Shown here: piece after piece, positions 1-7,174 of the stretch
How the letters are laid out: each line of letters opens with the position of its first letter
Position numbering within the stretch: position 1 is the stretch's first letter
Origin: Candidatus Alkanophaga volatiphilum
GTDB taxonomy: Archaea > Halobacteriota > Syntropharchaeia > Alkanophagales > B39-G2
Direction of reading: 5' to 3'
Length of the DNA stretch: 43,771 nt
NCBI GenBank assembly: GCA_029259545.1
Contig: JAPHEE010000013.1
Span: forward strand, 1 to 43,771
Position numbers and translations under genes: made by a program
The notes under the pieces: generated by a model
Told to the model about the DNA's origin: nothing
The model's database searches: none
What the model saw: the letters and a program-made list of their open reading frames with translations, nothing else

Positions 1-281
1 TTCAGAAACTTCTCAAGACGCTCCGCCCTGTAGAGCGGCGTCGGTCTCCATATCCGGTAGACGTCGAGCACCTCCTCCGGGATCTTGATCCAGCGCTCGG
101 TGCTCATCTCCTGCCGTATCAATTCTTTCGGGAATATCGGCTCCAGCTCTTCCGGCTTTATCGGCTCCAGCGTCTGCGGGTTCAGCGGAGGGTCCAGAGG
201 CGTCGGCAGGTCCGCTTGAATGTTATACCACGCCTTCGGCAACTCATCCTCGCCGAGCTGCACCTTCTTACTTTTCACCAT
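1..281 (-). CDS. trpB2: Tryptophan synthase beta chain-like protein TrpB2 (N-terminal part; runs off the window)
   Basis: The first 93 codons of a minus-strand gene are present and the rest lies beyond base 1. Translating from the ATG at 281 gives a start [20 protein letters not shown], followed by a proline-rich stretch ([20 protein letters not shown]), then [27 protein letters not shown] and [15 protein letters not shown]. This extended N-terminus with the 'W(R)PTPLYRA' signature is typical of the TrpB2 branch of PLP-dependent tryptophan synthase beta chains. That branch is common in archaea, makes L-tryptophan from indole and serine, and often occurs without a dedicated TrpA partner. The PLP lysine lies outside the window. 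A TATA-like element lies about 55 bases upstream. The family call rests on the N-terminus only, but it is distinctive. Confidence 0.88.
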   Translation of the reverse strand, partial: MVKSKKVQLGEDELPKAWYNIQADLPTPLDPPLNPQTLEPIKPEELEPIFPKELIRQEMSTERWIKIPEEVLDVYRIWRPTPLYRAERLEKFL

Positions 282-332
282 TTTTGTACACCGTTGATCT
301 TTTTTGTCCATAGTTTAGACGGAGCAACGTCA

Positions 333-342
333 CATATATAGG
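333..342 (-). promoter_or_regulatory. TATA box for trpB2
   Basis: On the minus strand this reads CCTATATATG, a good archaeal TATA with adjacent C residues. Transcription would begin near base 310, giving a leader of roughly 30 bases before the ATG at 281. Confidence 0.5.
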
Positions 343-479
343 TTTTGCTTTTGCGCGCCGCAGCTCAGGCAACATGGGCGAGAAATCCGCGAAAGTACCA
401 TCTAACTCTAAAACGGGTCCCCTAAAACTCGACCGCAAACTTGCTAAGCGGCGGCTGTAATGTCAAAAAAGAGGGGAGG

Positions 480-1635
480 TTAAACATTAACGTTCTCGAT
501 GATCGTCGCGCGTCCTGCACGCCGACGCCGCAGAGCGTTGCGCAGCCGTATTTGGCGCCTTCTATGTTCAATATTCTCGCCAAGGTCCCGGTCAGTCGTA
601 TTCCGCTTGCTGCGAGCGGGTGACCGATGGCTATCGCCCCGCCCTTGATGTTAACCCTCTCAGGGTCGAGTCCGAGCTTCTTGATTGCGAATAGTGTCAC
701 GACTGCGAACGCCTCATTGACCTCCCAATATTCTATGTCTTTAACCTCCAGTCCAGCGTGTTTCAAAGCTTTGAGCGATGCTGGCACCGGACCCTCACCC
801 ATGACGCTTGGATCTACGCCTGCCCAGCCCATCGAGACTATCCTCGCCATAGGCTCAAGCCCGTACTCTTTCATTTTCCTCTTTGACATCAGCATTATGG
901 CAGTCGCCCCGGCGTTGAGGGGTGATGAGTTGCCGGCAGTTATGACCCCATCCGGCTTGAAGGCGGGAGGTAGCTTCTCCACCGCTTCAAGCGAGGTCTC
1001 AAACCGTATCGACTGGTCGACATCGATCACTTTCTTACTCCCGTCCGCAAGCTCGACCTCGATGGGCATTATTTCGCCATCCCGCTTCGTCGGTACCCCG
1101 CTCCATTCCTGAAGTAGCCCTCCCTCACAGCCTTCGCCGCCCTCTCGTGACTTTTAACCCCCCACTCGTCGAGCCGAGCTCTTTGTATTTTATGAACAGC
1201 TTTTCGGCGGTCAGTCCCATGCTTATTGCCGTCATAAGGTCGTATTTCTCTATGAGATCCCGTCTTGCCATCAAAGTTGGCGAGATGCCCATGTGTGGCG
1301 AGCTGCATCGGCAGGTGGGTCATGTGCTCGATACCGCTATCGTGATGTCTGAGTATCCTACATGATTTCCATCGCACACTGGTGCATCGCAGACATCCCA
1401 GATATGCAGACCCTCTCGGTCCCCTGAGCTGGAACGTTCATTGGTATCTCTGCAAGCAGGTTGACAATTCTCCCGCCGTAAAGCCCATCTGCATCGTGCA
1501 ACCGGTAATGATTCTGCTTTTCATCGGGTCGATCCCTGTGCGATTCTTGTTGAAGACATCCCTCTCAGGCTGCTCCAGCCTCGACCTCGAAAATGCCGAC
1601 CTCAGATAATCAACTATGTGGACTTCCTCGACCAT
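480..1635 (-). pseudogene. Decayed acetyl-CoA acetyltransferase (thiolase) with several frameshifts and small deletions
   Basis: Thiolase sequence runs through all three minus frames. The start at 1635 reads MVEEVHIVDYLRSAFSRSR. Codons appear lost after DVFNK, before RTGIDP. In another frame come GGRIVNLLAEIPMNVPAQG and a nucleophile-type segment RVCISGMSAMHQCAMEIM, which then hits a stop where one base seems missing (ATGTAGGATAC instead of ATG-T.A-GGATAC). GIEHMTHLPMQLATH is in the next frame, and MGISPTLMARRDLIEKYDL follows in yet another. LDEWGVKSHERAAKAVREG and VPTKRDGEIMPIEVELADG are again in different frames. The second half (about 1069-540) is open and carries the catalytic GGAIAIGHPLAASG. 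At about 520 one extra base displaces the natural ending DATIIENVNV, whose stop is at 480-482. At least five separate lesions, not confined to homopolymers, argue for a pseudogene rather than one sequencing error. Thiolase closes the beta-oxidation cycle, and etfA is next upstream. Confidence 0.85.
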
Positions 1636-1690
1636 CCACCACCCCTGAGACTATCCTCCCCCATGGAGACAAGAGCACCTTGGCTCCGGC

Positions 1691-1700
1691 GTATTTAAAA
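1691..1700 (-). promoter_or_regulatory. TATA-like box upstream of the thiolase relic
   Basis: The minus strand reads TTTTAAATAC, about 56 bases before the relic's ATG at 1635. It looks like the surviving promoter of the decayed thiolase gene. Confidence 0.35.
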
Positions 1701-1814
1701 TTTCTATCCAAGTCTTGGTCGGATGTCACCGGAATGGCTTCTCCAGCCGGCAGGAATGTGCGACAGATGCATGGTTTTCAGTGCGGCGGTGAAGCAGAAT
1801 CGGTGCTTTCCTAG

Positions 1815-1958
1815 GTGAGAGCCTCTCCCGACCGGAGGCGGAGCTTCACTTCAAGCCTCCCCGCCCCGCCTTATGGCGCCGCTCCGGAGCCGGCTCCAGC
1901 CTCGTCTCGATAAAATCGGCTCAAAGCATAAAATTTCCCACCCGCCTCCCCCTAATCC
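1815..1958 (-). mobile_element. Short IS200/IS605-type element remnant (both ends, no transposase)
   Basis: Read on the minus strand, the segment begins near 1958 with GGGGGAGGCGGGTGGGAAAT and TTTTATGCTTTGAG. It closes near 1815 with GAAGCTCCGCCTCC, a hairpin loop, then GAGAGGCTCTCAC. The same beginning (GGGGAGGTGGGTGGGAAA, then TTTAAATACTTTGA) and the same kind of ending (GAAGCTCCGC, hairpin, GCAGCTCAC) bound the segment at 16696-16955. Subterminal hairpins followed by a short cleavage-site-like tail are characteristic of IS200/IS605 ends. There is no room for tnpA or tnpB, so this is a non-autonomous or deleted copy about 140 bases long. It fills most of the 1636-2009 gap between the thiolase relic and etfA. 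Confidence 0.5.
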
Positions 1959-2009
1959 CTTAGGGCTTTCTTAACGACATTTTGTAAGTGAGTCCTTCTA
2001 CTTAGACAG

Positions 2010-3017
2010 CTAAGGATACGTCTTACGCCTTCTAAGCTCCTCAATGAGTTTAGGGACGATCTCCTCAGCGTGTCCGACGATGCCGACATCACAAACCTCG
2101 AAAATGGGAGCGTTTTCGTCCTTATTGATTGCGAGTATGACCCCGGAATCCAGAATGCCGACGACGTGCTGCATCGCCCCCGAGACGCCGATGCCCACGT
2201 AAAGTTCCGGGCGTATCATTTTCCCGCTCTGCCCCACCATCTGCTCTTTCGTCGCTAATCCAGCGTCGACCACCGGCCTCGTGGCACCTACGGCGCCGTT
2301 CAACACCTTTGCAAGCTCTTCTACGAGCTTAAAGCGTTCAGCATCCCCGACGCCGTAGCCGCCTACGACCACAACTTTTGCGACGTCGATATCTGCCTTT
2401 GCCGCCTTGGTTTCCACAACTTCCAGAGTTTCCGCCCGGCTCTCGAAACTGTCGAGTCCCAAATCCTCGAGGCTCAGTCTCACAAGCTCGCCCCGCCGCC
2501 CCCCTTCTCGGCGGCTCCGTTTCAAGACGCCCGGCGTCATCGTCACGATTTGTGGCGTTCGTAAAATGACGTTCTTTGCGAAGAAGAGTCCACCAAACCC
2601 CGGAACTATTTCTACAAGTCTCTTATTCCCATTCTCGTCATACTCGACACGTAAATCTATGCAGTGCGAAACGAGTCCTGTTTTCAACTTCGCCGCGAGC
2701 CTCGGCGCCAAATCCTTGCCGACTAGCGTTGCTGCAAACAGTATGAGTTCTGGACGTACTCTTCTCACAATTTCGTAAAGCGCCGATGCGTACAAGTCGC
2801 TCTGGAAGAGCTTTAATTTAGGGTGCTCCACCACATGGACGATGTCGGCGCCGTGCTCGAAAAGCGTGTTTACGGCATCTGTGATGGCGTCGCCTAGGAG
2901 TGCGGCGTGGAGCCTGCCCTCAAACTCGTTTAGAAGTTCCCTGCCCTTTGCTAGAAGTCCAAGGGCGGCATCCGTGACTTTAGAAGCTTGCAGCTCTGCG
3001 AATGTGAGAATGTCCAT
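2010..3017 (-). CDS. etfA: Electron transfer flavoprotein alpha subunit
   Basis: A 335-residue protein of normal length for EtfA. The N-terminal alpha/beta domain begins MDILTFAELQASKVTDAALG. The C-terminal FAD-binding domain carries VVVGGYGVG, GATRPVVDAGLA, QMVGQSGKMIRPELY, GIGVSGAMQH and AINKDENAPIFEVCDVGIVG, the classical EtfA series that contacts FAD. EtfA pairs with EtfB and passes electrons from acyl-CoA dehydrogenases or other flavoenzymes to a membrane oxidoreductase. I chose the ATG at 3017: the open frame extends 48 codons further, but that extension is basic, unlike EtfA, and overlaps the divergent pyrC start. No etfB lies in the window, which is unusual because the two are normally adjacent. 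The only downstream relative is the decayed thiolase. EtfA identity is firm; its physiological partner is unknown. Confidence 0.93.
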   Translation of the reverse strand: MDILTFAELQASKVTDAALGLLAKGRELLNEFEGRLHAALLGDAITDAVNTLFEHGADIVHVVEHPKLKLFQSDLYASALYEIVRRVRPELILFAATLVGKDLAPRLAAKLKTGLVSHCIDLRVEYDENGNKRLVEIVPGFGGLFFAKNVILRTPQIVTMTPGVLKRSRREGGRRGELVRLSLEDLGLDSFESRAETLEVVETKAAKADIDVAKVVVVGGYGVGDAERFKLVEELAKVLNGAVGATRPVVDAGLATKEQMVGQSGKMIRPELYVGIGVSGAMQHVVGILDSGVILAINKDENAPIFEVCDVGIVGHAEEIVPKLIEELRRRKTYP

Positions 3018-3035
3018 GAGCTTATTTGCTCCGGG

Positions 3036-3050
3036 AAATTTTAAAAGCTT
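3036..3050. promoter_or_regulatory. Symmetrical TATA box shared by etfA and pyrC
   Basis: The 53-base spacer between the two start codons holds the self-complementary TTTTAAAA at 3039-3046. It lies 24 bases from the pyrC ATG (3071) and 21 bases from the etfA ATG (3017). Either gene could therefore be transcribed from it as a leaderless message. A second AT-rich stretch at 3052-3063 is an alternative for etfA. Confidence 0.45.
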
Positions 3051-3070
3051 TCCGTTTAATTTACTCAAAA

Positions 3071-4393
3071 ATGCACGAACTTGGCTTCGAAGGCGGCGTG
3101 GTAGTGTTTCATAACTGCCTTTTACGGGCGAACGTTTACGTCGACGACGGTAAGATTTCAAAGTTCTCGGTAATCGACCGTCCGTGCGAGCGGCGGATAG
3201 ACTGCAGAGGGAAACTTGTGATGCACGGCGTCGTGGACGTGCATGTCCACTTTCGAGAACCAGGGCTAACGCACAAGGAAGACTGGCTTAGCGGCTCCTC
3301 TGCAGCGGCGGCGGGCGGCGTCACGACCGTCCTCGAAATGCCGAACACAAAGCCGCCAACAACCACATGGACGCTGCTCAAAGAGAAAATAGAAATTGCG
3401 AGCCGCAAGTCACTGGTGGATTTTCATTTCCATTTCGGCGCTCTGCGTTTGGAGGAATTGTCGCACGTGGAAGTCCCCTCCGTCAAGTTTTACCTCGCAG
3501 GCAGCGATGATTTGCCCGCTCCTGATGACGAATTCCTCTTAAGTGCGTTCAAAACCCTTGCCCGTCGTGGGATGGTGGCGGCGGTGCATGCGGAAGATGC
3601 TGTGCTCGTAGAGGAAGCATTGGGATCGCTTAAAGGGGGCAAGCCTAAGGATTACCATTTGGTGAGAGGAGAACATTGTGCCGTTGAAGCTGTAAAAAGA
3701 GTTTTGAGGCTTGCTGCAGAGGTCGAAGGCATCAAAATCCACATCTGTCATGTGACGTGCAGCGGCGAGGTCGAGTTGCTGTGGCGTTCGCAGTCCGACG
3801 ATAGGTTTTCGTTCGCTCACGAGACGCTCAGTGGTGAGGTGACGCCCACGCACCTTTTCCTTACGCTCGACGCCGCCGACCGCCTCGGAAATTACGTGAA
3901 GGTGGCGCCGCCGCTTCGAACAAGAGCGTCGCAAAGAGCCCTATGGGCAGGTTTGAGGTCGGGCGTCTTGCGCATCGTAGCCTCCGACCATGCGCCGCAC
4001 ACCAGAGAGGAGAAGGAGCGTGACGTGCTTGAAGCGCCGCCCGGCGTTCCGGGGGTGGAGACAATGCTGCCGTTGCTCCTGAACGAGGCGAGCAAGGGGA
4101 ACATAAGTTACTGTCAGATCGCCTCTTGGTTGCATTATTATCCTGTGAAAAGATTTGCGCTGAAAAAGGAGTTTAGGGAGGGAGAAGATGCCGATATTAT
4201 TGTTGTGACGCCGAAAGAGGAGTGGGTAATAAAGGAAGAAGAACTGCACTCGAAGTGCGGCTGGAGTCCATTCGATGGGTGGCGTATCTGTGGCAGGGTA
4301 GAAAAAACATTCGTGCGTGGCACTGAAGTTTACGACGGCGAGGTCGTCGGAAAGCCGGGCTGCGGCAGGCTGGCAAAACTACAAAACTTTTGA
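3071..4393 (+). CDS. pyrC: Dihydroorotase
   Basis: A 440-residue amidohydrolase of the class I dihydroorotase type, which closes carbamoyl aspartate to dihydroorotate in pyrimidine synthesis. The zinc motif DVHVHFREPGLTHKEDW (His58 and His60) opens the barrel, followed by GGVTTVLEMPNTKPPT. Further metal or substrate elements are HAEDA, KIHICHVT and the late ASDHAPHT aspartate/histidine loop. I took the ATG at 3071 because it lies 24 bases after the shared TATA box and the family alignment begins there; an ATG at 3026 in the same frame would precede that promoter. The next gene, a radical SAM protein, starts 15 bases after the stop and is probably co-transcribed. Confidence 0.93.
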   Translation: MHELGFEGGVVVFHNCLLRANVYVDDGKISKFSVIDRPCERRIDCRGKLVMHGVVDVHVHFREPGLTHKEDWLSGSSAAAAGGVTTVLEMPNTKPPTTTWTLLKEKIEIASRKSLVDFHFHFGALRLEELSHVEVPSVKFYLAGSDDLPAPDDEFLLSAFKTLARRGMVAAVHAEDAVLVEEALGSLKGGKPKDYHLVRGEHCAVEAVKRVLRLAAEVEGIKIHICHVTCSGEVELLWRSQSDDRFSFAHETLSGEVTPTHLFLTLDAADRLGNYVKVAPPLRTRASQRALWAGLRSGVLRIVASDHAPHTREEKERDVLEAPPGVPGVETMLPLLLNEASKGNISYCQIASWLHYYPVKRFALKKEFREGEDADIIVVTPKEEWVIKEEELHSKCGWSPFDGWRICGRVEKTFVRGTEVYDGEVVGKPGCGRLAKLQNF

Positions 4394-4408
4394 AGCACAA
4401 TCACCATA

Positions 4409-5530
4409 ATGAAAAGGCGTATGAACGTGGTGGAAGTCCTTAAAGATGAGTTCGACGTCGAAGACATATTAGACTTCACACACCATAAATTTCGGAAGTG
4501 GGTCCGTCGCTCCGTGCCGTTCTCAGCTGCTTGGGAGGTGACAAACGCCTGTAACTTGCGTTGTAAGTATTGTGGGCTGTCCTCAGGGGAGGCGCTGAGC
4601 AATGAACTCAGCTTGGAGGAGGCTTTTGATGTCATAGAAGACATTTCACAAGCAGGGACGCAGTCTCTCATGCTCCTCGGTGGCGAGCCGCTGGTACGCA
4701 GTGACATTTTCGAAATCATAAGCTACGCATCGCTTTTCATGAGCGTTGGGATAAACACCAACGGGCTCCTGCTTGACGAAGAGCTTGCGAAAAAACTCAA
4801 GGCTGCTGGAGTGAGTCAAGTGAAAGTTAGCCTCGACGGACCGAAGAGTCACGACGTTATGCGTGGCGCAGGTACTTACGAAAAAGCTCTACGAGCGTTG
4901 AAGGCATGTAGGAATGCTGGAATTTTCGCAATAATTGAGATGACGGTCTCCCGCTTGAATTACAATGAAGTACCAACGGTCGTAGATCTGGCAATGGGGC
5001 TGGGAGCGGCGGTCGTCGTAAACGAATTCATACCGTTCGGCAGAGGCGAGAGGTATCCGGAACTCATGCTGAACAAGGATGAACGCAGGCGGATGCAAGA
5101 GTTTTTGCTTGAGAAGAAGCGAACTTACGGGGAGTGGCGGGTCGCTTTCGAAGACCGTTACATCATAAGCGAGGACGTTGCCTTGCTGAAAATGATTGCA
5201 GACCCGTTTTGCAGCGCCGTCAATGTGGGTTGTAACGCCGGAATTTTCGCATATGGCATCACACCAGATGGCAAGGTCCTCCCGTGCCCGACGTTACGCC
5301 TCGTGGTCGGCGACCTTCGGGAACGCTCCCTTAAGGACATCTGGGAAGATTCGGAAACTTTGAAAAAGTTAAGAAGTAGGGAACTGAAGGGGAAGTGTGG
5401 GAGGTGTGAACTGCGATACGTCTGCGGCGGCTGCCGGGGACGCACATACACGCTCACAGGGGACATCCTAGCAGAGGATCCGCTTTGCTGGTATGAGCCG
5501 TCTCTGGGAGCTGACCTGCCTCCCGGCTAG
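4409..5530 (+). CDS. Radical SAM/SPASM protein (AhbC/AhbD/NirJ/PqqE-like architecture)
   Basis: A 373-residue protein. The radical SAM cluster motif CNLRCKYC has its cysteines at residues 48, 52 and 55, and GGEPL follows on the next strand. A C-terminal SPASM region holds VGCNAG, ITPDGKVLPCPTL, CGRCELRYVCGGC and a final CWYE cysteine, enough ligands for one or two auxiliary Fe-S clusters. This layout is shared by the alternative haem enzymes AhbC/AhbD, NirJ, PqqE and peptide-maturing enzymes. The ending (GGCRGRTYTLTGDILAEDPLCWYEP) is closest in style to the haem group, but no other haem gene is nearby, so the substrate is open. It follows pyrC by 15 bases. No small Cys-rich peptide precursor is visible beside it. 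Confidence 0.8.
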   Translation: MKRRMNVVEVLKDEFDVEDILDFTHHKFRKWVRRSVPFSAAWEVTNACNLRCKYCGLSSGEALSNELSLEEAFDVIEDISQAGTQSLMLLGGEPLVRSDIFEIISYASLFMSVGINTNGLLLDEELAKKLKAAGVSQVKVSLDGPKSHDVMRGAGTYEKALRALKACRNAGIFAIIEMTVSRLNYNEVPTVVDLAMGLGAAVVVNEFIPFGRGERYPELMLNKDERRRMQEFLLEKKRTYGEWRVAFEDRYIISEDVALLKMIADPFCSAVNVGCNAGIFAYGITPDGKVLPCPTLRLVVGDLRERSLKDIWEDSETLKKLRSRELKGKCGRCELRYVCGGCRGRTYTLTGDILAEDPLCWYEPSLGADLPPG

Positions 5531-5697
5531 GGCGAGGTTCCCGACACGGGCAGCGTGCGGAGACGCATCAGCTCGGTCAGGGAGCCATCCGCCTGAGGGC
5601 ATGCCGTTGGGCATCATCGATAAAAGTTAGAAGAGGGAATAAAAATGCAGGCTTTCCTCCCCCTAGAGGCTTCCAGCCCGTAAGGAGTGTGATCGCG

Positions 5698-6117
5698 TTG
5701 GGGGACGTACCGAAATGGATTCTTAAATACAAGGAGAAGATAGAGCGAGGCGAGATAACCGCGGAGGAAATACTGGAGGAAGAGAACAAGATACGAGAGA
5801 AGCCGTTGAAGTTGGCGACGGTGCTGCGGGCGATAAACGCCCTTGGTTACTCCGTCGCGGACCTTAGAGCTGAGAAGAAAAAAGCTAAGCCCAAAAAGAA
5901 GGAGGAAGCTAAGGAGGAAAAGGGGATAGAGGTCAAAAAGGAGGAGGAGCTTGCGGTCATCGAAGTGTCAAAAGACACAGAAAAGAGGTTTATAGAGATG
6001 AAAGAAAGTTGGGAGAAGGCTTTGGGGAAACCGATGACGAGCGACCGCTTCTTAAACATACTATTGGTGCTTGCGAGACTGGTCGAGCAAGGGAAGACCC
6101 TCGTGAAGAAGTCCTGA
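5698..6117 (+). CDS. Small Lys/Glu-rich protein of unknown function
   Basis: About 139 residues. I see three parts: a helical N-terminus (GDVPKWILKYKEKIERGE, then ITAEEILEEENKIREKPLK), a very charged Lys/Glu linker around residues 60-95 (KKKAKPKKKEEAKEEKG type), and a helical C-terminus (KRFIEMKESWEKALGKPMTS and DRFLNILLVLARLVEQ). No catalytic motif, signal peptide or membrane segment is visible, and I do not recognise the family. I chose the TTG at 5698 because the Shine-Dalgarno-like GGAGTG at 5684-5689 then has normal spacing; a GTG at 5689 would overlap it. The mfnD-like gene begins 23 bases after the stop and is probably in the same transcript. A nucleic-acid or scaffold role would fit the charge pattern, but that is only a guess. 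Confidence 0.7.
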   Translation: MGDVPKWILKYKEKIERGEITAEEILEEENKIREKPLKLATVLRAINALGYSVADLRAEKKKAKPKKKEEAKEEKGIEVKKEEELAVIEVSKDTEKRFIEMKESWEKALGKPMTSDRFLNILLVLARLVEQGKTLVKKS

Positions 6118-6140
6118 GGGGGCAAGGTAGCTTGAAAATA

Positions 6141-7106
6141 ATGCTTGCAGAGTATGCGGTGGGCACTGGCGAGGAGGCTCTCCTAGCTGAGGGTAGGGCG
6201 ATGCTTTTCACCTTAAAAGCGAGCTTCGAGCGGATAGGTCATGAAATAGTATATCCGAGCGGCGTCTCGGATTTCGACGGCTGGGTCGAGAAGAATGCAG
6301 GAGACTGCGACGCTGCCCTCGTGATAGCGCCGGACGAATTTATCTTCGAGCTTACGAAAATCGTGGAAAGCAGGACATTTAACCTCGGCTGTCCGCCGCA
6401 CGCCGCACGTAAATGTGCGGATAAGCTCCTCACGACTAAAATCTTAGAGGACGCCGGCATCCCGGTGCCGAGGACGCTGAGCATTGAGGATTTTTCCAGC
6501 GTCGGGCTTCGGAACGCCGAACTACGGATGCAGGAGAATCGTTACTACGTAATAAAGCCGAGATTCGGGTGCGCTGCCGAAGACACTTTTCTGATAAACA
6601 TCAGCACGCCGCTTAGAATCCCTGAGGGTAAGGAATTCATAGCCACGGAGTTCCTCGACGGCGAACATATAAGCGTCAGCATGATAAGCCCCGCCGGCGT
6701 TTCATGCTCGCTCTGCGCGGCGTCTCCGCCGCTCCCGCTGACGATAAACAAGCAGTTCATAAGAATAAACTCAAAGATAAGCTACGAGGGCGGCTTAGTT
6801 CCCTATCCCGTTCCTGAAAGCGTCAAGAGGCATGTTTTTGCCATCGCTGAGGAAGTCGTCCGCATCTTGGGCTGCGAGGGCTACGTTGGCATAGACATCG
6901 TGCTCGGCGAGGAGGGGGAGCCTTACGTCGTGGACGTCAATCCTAGACCTACGACTTCGATAGTCGGCGTTGCGAAGGTGATAAACTATGAGATTGCAGA
7001 TTTGATACTACGGGCTAAGCTCGGCGGCGTCCTTCCTTCAGATTTGGAGGTGGAAGGCAGCTTTAGCTTTGACAAGAAGGACCTGAAAAATATTGTGAAG
7101 TTCTGA
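6141..7106 (+). CDS. mfnD: ATP-grasp ligase, probable tyramine-L-glutamate ligase (methanofuran synthesis)
   Basis: A 321-residue ATP-grasp enzyme. It opens MLAEYAVGTGEEALLAEGRA, then shows NLGCPPHAARKCADKLLTTK and LEDAGIPVPRTL before the ATP-binding core. There YYVIKPRFGCAAEDTF and EFIATEFLDGEHISVS give the nucleotide-binding lysine and grasp strands, and GYVGIDIVLG plus YVVDVNPRPTTSIVG give the metal-binding Asn/Asp loop. The 'EYA.(G/A)TG' opening and NPRPTTS loop resemble MfnD, which joins glutamate to tyramine in methanofuran. A C1-carrier cofactor would suit a methanogen-related archaeon. Other small-molecule ATP-grasp ligases remain possible. The ATG at 6141 is chosen over in-frame sequence back to 6009, which overlaps the preceding gene; a TTG at 6132 is an alternative. 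Confidence 0.75.
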   Translation: MLAEYAVGTGEEALLAEGRAMLFTLKASFERIGHEIVYPSGVSDFDGWVEKNAGDCDAALVIAPDEFIFELTKIVESRTFNLGCPPHAARKCADKLLTTKILEDAGIPVPRTLSIEDFSSVGLRNAELRMQENRYYVIKPRFGCAAEDTFLINISTPLRIPEGKEFIATEFLDGEHISVSMISPAGVSCSLCAASPPLPLTINKQFIRINSKISYEGGLVPYPVPESVKRHVFAIAEEVVRILGCEGYVGIDIVLGEEGEPYVVDVNPRPTTSIVGVAKVINYEIADLILRAKLGGVLPSDLEVEGSFSFDKKDLKNIVKF

Positions 7107-7174
7107 ATTTTTGATTTCTTCACTGTTGTTCGTGCTAAGCGCCTCACACCTTTACGCTTTGATGGGAAGAGGAA

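Noticed and set aside
480-1635. Programmed frameshifting in the thiolase gene
   Set aside because: Several separate indels, missing codons and an in-frame stop; no single slippery site could restore the protein.
5531-5697. Possible further IS605-type end after the radical SAM gene
   Set aside because: A tail-like reading (HPPEGMPL) and a short GGCAT stem near 5600 are suggestive, but neither end matches the other copies.
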